NCBI GenBank assembly: GCA_965197575.1
Contig: OZ240214.1
Location: 868,001-932,000 of the forward strand
Origin: VXOI01 sp965197575
GTDB lineage: Bacteria > Chloroflexota > Dehalococcoidia > Lucifugimonadales > UBA3495
Length of the DNA: 64,000 nt
Direction of reading: 5' to 3'
Made by a program: the position numbers and the translations under genes. The first letter of the stretch is position 1. Each line of letters starts with the position of its first letter. The notes below the pieces were generated by a model. It ran no database searches, had not been told where the DNA came from, and saw nothing but the letters and a program-made list of their open reading frames with translations. Shown here piece after piece: positions 59,736 through 64,000 of the stretch.

Positions 59736-60773
59736 ATGCAAGCTGTCTATATCGAGGCCCACGGCGGCCCCGAGGTGCTGACCTTGGGCGAGCGGCCCGA
59801 CCCGGCGGTGCAACCGGGCGGAGTGAAGGTGAAGGTCCGCGCCACCGCGCTGAACCGCCTCGACCTCTATACCCGGCAGGGCGACCGGGGCTTGGAGCGC
59901 CAGTTCCCTCCGCCGCTCATTCTGGGTGGGGATTGCGCCGGCGAGGTTGTGGAGGTTGGCGCGGGCGTCGCCGGGCTGAAGGCTGGCGACCGGGTCATCA
60001 TCAATCCCAGGCTTAGCTGCCAGCAGTGCCCGGCTTGTCTTTCGGGGCAGGACGACCTTTGCCGCCGCTCCCAGTTCTTGGGCAGCGCGCTCGACGGCAG
60101 CTATGCGGAGTACCTTTCCCTCCCCGCCGCCAACGCTCACATCATCTCCGACTCCGTCAGCTACGAGCAGGCCGCCGCCGCTCCCACCACCTATCTGCCG
60201 GTCTGGAATATGCTGGTGCGCCGCCTGCGTTTGCAGCCCTGGCAGACCGTCCTGGTGCTGTCGGCGTCGGCGGGGGTGGGCACCGCCGCCATCCAGATGG
60301 CCAAGGATGTAATTGGGGCCAGGGTCATCGCCACCACCAGCACCGCCGAGAAGGCAGCCAAGGCCAAGGAACTGGGCGCGGATGAGGTCATCAATTACAC
60401 CGAGGAAGACATCCGCCAGCGGGTGCGGGAGTTGACCGGAGGCGCAGGCGTGGACGCGGTGGTGGACCACGTGGGGGCCGACTTCTTCGGCCCGGCCTTC
60501 GCTTCCCTTCGCGCCGGAGGCCGCTACGGCATCTGCGGCGCGACCACCGGGCTTAGAGCAGAACTGCACTTGGGGCTGCTGTTCAGCCAGCAGAAGGAAG
60601 TCTACGGGGTCTACATGGGCACCAAAGAGGACATGCGCCAGATAACCGAGATGCTGAACCGGGGCGTAGTGCGTCCCGTGGTCGACCGTGCATTCTCTCT
60701 CTCAGACGCCGCCGAAGCTCACCGAGCAATGGAAGCCACGAGTTTCTTCGGCAAGCTGCTGCTGACGCAATAG
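59736..60773 (+). CDS. Zinc-binding MDR-family oxidoreductase (quinone-reductase-like)
   Basis: A 345-residue medium-chain dehydrogenase/reductase: GGDCAGEVVEVGAGV, the structural-zinc lobe CQQCPACLSGQDDLC near residue 93-107, and the cofactor-binding VLVLSASAGVGTAAIQMAK. Both quinone-reductase and alcohol-dehydrogenase features are seen. ATG 59736 with AGGAG upstream starts the conserved domain, while the frame is open to 59514. The substrate is unknown. Confidence 0.9.
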   Translation: MQAVYIEAHGGPEVLTLGERPDPAVQPGGVKVKVRATALNRLDLYTRQGDRGLERQFPPPLILGGDCAGEVVEVGAGVAGLKAGDRVIINPRLSCQQCPACLSGQDDLCRRSQFLGSALDGSYAEYLSLPAANAHIISDSVSYEQAAAAPTTYLPVWNMLVRRLRLQPWQTVLVLSASAGVGTAAIQMAKDVIGARVIATTSTAEKAAKAKELGADEVINYTEEDIRQRVRELTGGAGVDAVVDHVGADFFGPAFASLRAGGRYGICGATTGLRAELHLGLLFSQQKEVYGVYMGTKEDMRQITEMLNRGVVRPVVDRAFSLSDAAEAHRAMEATSFFGKLLLTQ

Positions 60774-60779
60774 ACCGGG

Positions 60780-60935
60780 CTATTTCATCCAGAACCCGGC
60801 CACGAAGGTCAGGAAGCTATAGCCCCAATCAACCTGCTGTGTGAAGACCAGCCATAATCCTACTGCGAGGAACGAGGCGGTAATTATGGCTCGAGAGGCT
60901 ACCTTTACCCAAGCATCCAAGTCTGCCGGGGTCAC
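60780..60935 (-). CDS. Small single-pass membrane protein
   Basis: A 51-residue protein: TPADLDAWVKVASRAIITASF then one hydrophobic helix ending VGLWLVFTQQVDW. GTG 60935 overlaps the stop of the 60-residue gene upstream (GTGA), so the two are coupled. No family is recognised. Confidence 0.55.
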   Translation of the reverse strand: MTPADLDAWVKVASRAIITASFLAVGLWLVFTQQVDWGYSFLTFVAGFWMK

Positions 60936-61114
60936 GAGGCGTCCCTGGAGTCTATGCCCGGCTGCTTGCCGTCTTTCTTCAGACTTCCCAGGATTATTTT
61001 GATGTCCTGGATCGTCTCCCGGATGTTCGATCCGAAGGGGAGGGCGGTTTTCCAATTCACCCTGCGAATAAGCTCCCGGAACGGCAGTTGTACATTTTCG
61101 TTAGCCTCGTCCAT
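60932..61114 (-). CDS. Small hypothetical protein, 60 aa
   Basis: A 60-residue charged protein, MDEANENVQLPFRELIRRVN, then RETIQDIKIILGSLKKDGK. ATG 61114 follows GGGGGAG by 8 nt. It is upstream of and overlaps the 51-residue membrane protein, and lies 70 bp downstream of the glycosylase gene. The pair may form a small membrane complex; this is inference. Confidence 0.55.
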   Translation of the reverse strand: MDEANENVQLPFRELIRRVNWKTALPFGSNIRETIQDIKIILGSLKKDGKQPGIDSRDAS

Positions 61115-61184
61115 AACGTGAACTCCCCCAATTTCTACGGTCACCACATAACAACATAATACACCTTTTGGCAGTCGCAGACAC

Positions 61185-62033
61185 CTATTTCTTGTCCCGT
61201 AGCCTGCGCCCGTGGAAGAGGTATTGATTGGCGTAGCCGGCGTAGCGGCCGAAGTAGGCCTGCGCCCACTCCAGGAGCGCCCGGTTGGTGGGGGTCTTCT
61301 GATTGGGGAAGTACCAGTCGGCCAGGGCACGGCGCACCCAGACGTCGATTGGGAAGGCTTCCAGCTTCTCCAGGGACATCAGCGCGATGCAGTCGGCAAT
61401 CTTGTCGCCAATGCCTTTACACTGCATCAACTCCGCCTTGGCTTCCCGGTACGACGCGCTGACCAAGTAATCGAGGTCGAGGCGTCTTTCGGCAACCGCA
61501 ACCGCTGCCTGAAAGACATAAGGGGCCCGAAACCCCAGCTTCAGCCGCCGCAGCTCTGTCTCTCCGCTCTCGGCCAGATCGGTGGGATGCGGGAAGGTAT
61601 GGCGGCGGTGGCCGTTCAGCGTTAACGGGGAGCCGAATTCCTCGGATAGCCGCTCCATGTTCCGGTGGATGGTCTCGATGTTGGAGTTGGCCGAGCAGAT
61701 GTAGGCCACCAGACACTCCCACGGCTCTTGGCGCAGCACGCGGAGACCGGGGTAGCGGTTCACTTGGGCGGCCACGTTTTCATCTTGGGTAATTTCCGCG
61801 TAGATGGCGTCGAGGTCGTCGTCCAACCGCAGGTACTCCCGGATTTGGGGCGTCAGCGTTTCCGCATCGGAGGGGCTGCTCTGGAACTCTACGGCCTGAC
61901 CCTGCTGGCGAATGAGCACCAGTTCGCCCCGGATGACGCCGCTGAACCAGTCTCCTTCGCGCTGCCAGCGGTGGGCCTGTCCGCCCAGCAGGCTGGCGGC
62001 CAGGTCGAAGGGCTGGTCAACGGCCAGTTCCAC
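61185..62033 (-). CDS. OGG1-type 8-oxoguanine DNA glycosylase
   Basis: A 282-residue HhH-GPD glycosylase: the helix-hairpin-helix and catalytic Lys in LMQCKGIGDKIADCIALMSL, with Asp in FPIDVWVRRAL, near residues 205-235. The N-terminal part (SLLGGQAHRWQREGDWFSGVIRG) is OGG1/OGG2-like. It removes 8-oxoguanine and has lyase activity in the family. GTG 62033 with GGAGG upstream is the start, and it overlaps the DinG-like gene by 17 bp. Confidence 0.88.
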   Translation of the reverse strand: MELAVDQPFDLAASLLGGQAHRWQREGDWFSGVIRGELVLIRQQGQAVEFQSSPSDAETLTPQIREYLRLDDDLDAIYAEITQDENVAAQVNRYPGLRVLRQEPWECLVAYICSANSNIETIHRNMERLSEEFGSPLTLNGHRRHTFPHPTDLAESGETELRRLKLGFRAPYVFQAAVAVAERRLDLDYLVSASYREAKAELMQCKGIGDKIADCIALMSLEKLEAFPIDVWVRRALADWYFPNQKTPTNRALLEWAQAYFGRYAGYANQYLFHGRRLRDKK

Positions 62034-64000
62034 GGCTGCCTCCTATCCACATGGCGGCCAGCGCGCCCACGCTGGCGGTGGTGCATGGGGTCATGGTGCA
62101 GGGCGGGATGGAGCGCAGGAAGCTCTTGCCGTAGCCGCGCCCGCTGATCCGCTGGTCCAGCACAACGATGGTGCCCTTGTCCTCCTTGTTCCGTATCAGG
62201 CGCCCCATACCTTGCCGGAACCTCAAGACCGCGTTGGGTATGGAGTATTCATTGAACGGGTCGGAATACTGGCCGGAGCGGGCCTTGACCACGGGGTCGG
62301 TCGGCACCTGGAAGGGCAGCCGGGTCAGCACCAAGGCTTTGAGCAGGCCCGTCGGCAGGTCGACTCCCTCCCAGAAGCTGCTGGTGCCGAGGAGCACGCT
62401 GTTCGGCTCTTCGGCGAAGGCCGTCATCAGTTGCGGGGCCGAGCCGTCGGTGCCTTGGGCCAAGACCTGTACGCCGTGGGCCAGCAACGGCTCCCGCAGC
62501 CGCTGGGCCACGGCCCGGAGCGCCGAGTAGGAGGTGAACAAGGCGAGGGTGTGCCCGCCAAGCCGTTGGCCCAAGTCGTTCAGCACGCGGGTGATGGACT
62601 CGACATAATGGTCGGAATTCGGCGCGGGCATGTCCTCCGGTATCAGCAATTGGGCCGCCCGCTGGTAATCGAACGGCGAACCCACCAGCTTCTCCGAGGC
62701 TTCCGGCCCCACTCCCACGCGGCTCTTGAAGTATTCGAAGGCGCCCTCGGCGCTGAGGGTCGCGCTGGTCATCACGACACAGTCCTTCCGTTGGAACAGC
62801 AGTTCGTCCAGCGTGCCGCTGATGTCCAGGGGCGCAGAGTGCAGCGACATTTCCCCGCGGGAAGGATTCGCGCCGACCCAGTGAATGGCCCCCTCCGAGG
62901 GATTGCCGAGGATGGACTCGAACCGCAGCCGGAGCGCGCCCAGTTCCTCGCCGAGGTTGGCCGCCTCCATCTTGAGGGCGGGTTGGTCGCTGGCGCCCGG
63001 CAGGTTGGTGGAGTCCAAGAAGCGGTGCAAGCGTTCCAGTGCGGTGACGGCCTGTTGCACGGCCACGTCCAGGTTCTCCCAGGCTAGATGCAGCTCGGCC
63101 CAAGCCTGGCTGCGGCGCGATTCGGGCGTGATCAGGAGTTGGTTCTGGTCTCCCTGATCCCTTTTCCCGCCCCGCTTCTGGGAGGCGTGGAATTGCTCCA
63201 CCGCCGTCCAGAGGCGGGTCCAGTTCTGCTTCAGTCGCGGCTCCTCGGTGTCGGCGCCGGTCACGGCCTGCTCGGCTTCGCGCCGGATTGCCGACGCGGT
63301 GTCCTCGGCGGCGAGGGCTTGGCGAATCTGGTTGCTGAGGCGGGCCTGCGGCTCCCAGGTGTCGTCAAGAAGGTCTTGGGTCAACTCAAACCCGAACTGC
63401 CGGGTGGCCTCGTCCTCCAGGTTGTGGGCCTCGTCGATGATCAGGCGCCGGTAGTCGGGAATCAGCCCGCCGCCTCGGGTCAGGTCCGACAGCAACAGGG
63501 CGTGGTTCACCACGACGATGTGGGCCTGCTCCGCGCGTTCACGGGCCGCCCGCACGAAGCACGGAGAGCCGTCGCGCAGGCCGGGGCAGAAGCCCTGCTC
63601 GCCAGCCGAGACGTGACTCCAAGAGACCGCGTCACGGCCCGCCAGATTGATCTCGCCGCGGTCGCCGGAGGCGGTGTCCTGCAACCAGACCGAAGTCTTG
63701 GCCAGGATCCGGGCGTCTTCCACCGTGGGCGACTCGCTGCGGGCCAAGTGGTTCCAGCGGCGCAGGCACAGGTAGTTGGCCCGGCCCTTGAGCAGGGCAG
63801 TCCGCAGCACGCCGGCCGGGAGAACGCCCGACTGCTCCAGCACTTTGGTGAGGGCGGGAAGGTCCTTGGTAATCAACTGTTCCTGGAGGTTGATGGTATT
63901 GGTGGAGACCACCACCCGCTGGTTCTTCGACACCGCGAACAGGGCGGCGGGCAGCAGGTAGGCCACGGACTTGCCTACCCCGGTCCCTCCTTCGATGACC
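62017..64000 (-). CDS. DinG/Rad3-family ATP-dependent helicase, N-terminus cut by window edge
   Basis: The frame runs from the right edge to 62017, at least 660 residues. Walker A EGGTGVGKSVAYLLP lies at the very edge, followed by VVVSTNTINLQEQL, the DEAH box IIDEAHNLEDEA, and late motifs (LLGTSSFWEGVDLP, QGMGRLIRNKEDKG). Cys are seen in NYLCLRRW, GFCPGL and PCFVRA; XPD/DinG enzymes usually have four Fe-S Cys here, so one is not obvious. It likely unwinds damaged or structured DNA. Confidence 0.9.
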   Translation of the reverse strand, partial: VIEGGTGVGKSVAYLLPAALFAVSKNQRVVVSTNTINLQEQLITKDLPALTKVLEQSGVLPAGVLRTALLKGRANYLCLRRWNHLARSESPTVEDARILAKTSVWLQDTASGDRGEINLAGRDAVSWSHVSAGEQGFCPGLRDGSPCFVRAARERAEQAHIVVVNHALLLSDLTRGGGLIPDYRRLIIDEAHNLEDEATRQFGFELTQDLLDDTWEPQARLSNQIRQALAAEDTASAIRREAEQAVTGADTEEPRLKQNWTRLWTAVEQFHASQKRGGKRDQGDQNQLLITPESRRSQAWAELHLAWENLDVAVQQAVTALERLHRFLDSTNLPGASDQPALKMEAANLGEELGALRLRFESILGNPSEGAIHWVGANPSRGEMSLHSAPLDISGTLDELLFQRKDCVVMTSATLSAEGAFEYFKSRVGVGPEASEKLVGSPFDYQRAAQLLIPEDMPAPNSDHYVESITRVLNDLGQRLGGHTLALFTSYSALRAVAQRLREPLLAHGVQVLAQGTDGSAPQLMTAFAEEPNSVLLGTSSFWEGVDLPTGLLKALVLTRLPFQVPTDPVVKARSGQYSDPFNEYSIPNAVLRFRQGMGRLIRNKEDKGTIVVLDQRISGRGYGKSFLRSIPPCTMTPCTTASVGALAAMWIGGSRGTGR

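Overview
The window comes from a high-GC bacterium, most likely Chloroflexota (Dehalococcoidia/SAR202-like). I infer this from the pair Chlor_Arch_YYY (DUF2298) and Agl23-type membrane glycosyltransferase, the Ala/Pro-rich tails on S6 and S18, and the mix of Rieske dioxygenases, LmbE, DUF885 and metallo-beta-lactamase-fold enzymes. No ribosomal RNA is present, so this placement is inference.

Layout. 1-4.7 kb: two alpha/beta hydrolases, a badly broken PQQ-type beta-propeller pseudogene, a methyltransferase and a Phd/VapC toxin-antitoxin pair. 4.7-12 kb: core metabolism and translation (glyA; rpsF-ssb-rpsR; a parvulin-like foldase; hom-thrC; folE with an apparent ACG start). 12-21 kb: a FemAB/CelD-like acyltransferase, an MshA-like glycosyltransferase, a DUF502 membrane protein, a GNAT pseudogene, an LmbE deacetylase, a DUF885 peptidase-like protein, two small genes of unknown role, a repeat-rich gap and an S41 protease homologue that has lost its catalytic residues. 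21-26.5 kb, minus strand: the classical tRNA(Thr)-tRNA(Tyr)-tRNA(Thr)-tuf-rpmG-secE-nusG-rplKAJL run with a zinc-ribbon gene, a clear promoter, and a terminator-like hairpin just before rplJ. 26.7-30.5 kb: apt and small-molecule oxidoreductases. 30.5-38.1 kb: a compact redox operon built around a selenoprotein. 38-47 kb: mutS and mutL separated by a second selenoprotein gene and a Rieske dioxygenase cluster. 47-58 kb, minus strand: a probable surface-glycan operon headed by a third selenoprotein gene, rnc and ftsY. 58-64 kb: cca, a quinone-reductase-like MDR enzyme, an OGG-type glycosylase and a DinG-type helicase that runs off the window.

The main discovery is three selenoprotein genes that ordinary gene calling splits or truncates at an in-frame TGA: a UGSC-family protein (TGA 31881-31883), an ArsC/Spx-like thioredoxin-fold protein (TGA 40907-40909) and a DsbA/FrnE-like protein (TGA at 57964-57966, minus strand). 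In each case the reading frame continues, the TGA falls at the expected redox residue, and a 6-7 bp stem with a 5-nt loop lies 12-15 nt downstream, as expected for a bacterial SECIS. The UGSC gene sits in a tight operon with an uncharacterised partner, NuoE-, NuoF- and NuoG/FdhA-like subunits and an FAD/NAD reductase. The molybdopterin-type subunit lacks the formate-dehydrogenase Cys/Sec, so the operon looks like a dedicated NAD(P)H-linked electron-transfer system feeding or drawing from the selenoprotein. That function is inference.

Repeats are also notable: two copies of a ~144-bp element with imperfect terminal inverted repeats (one inside the rplJ-rplL gap), related half copies, a 31-bp tandem array, and a near-perfect 24-bp inverted repeat.
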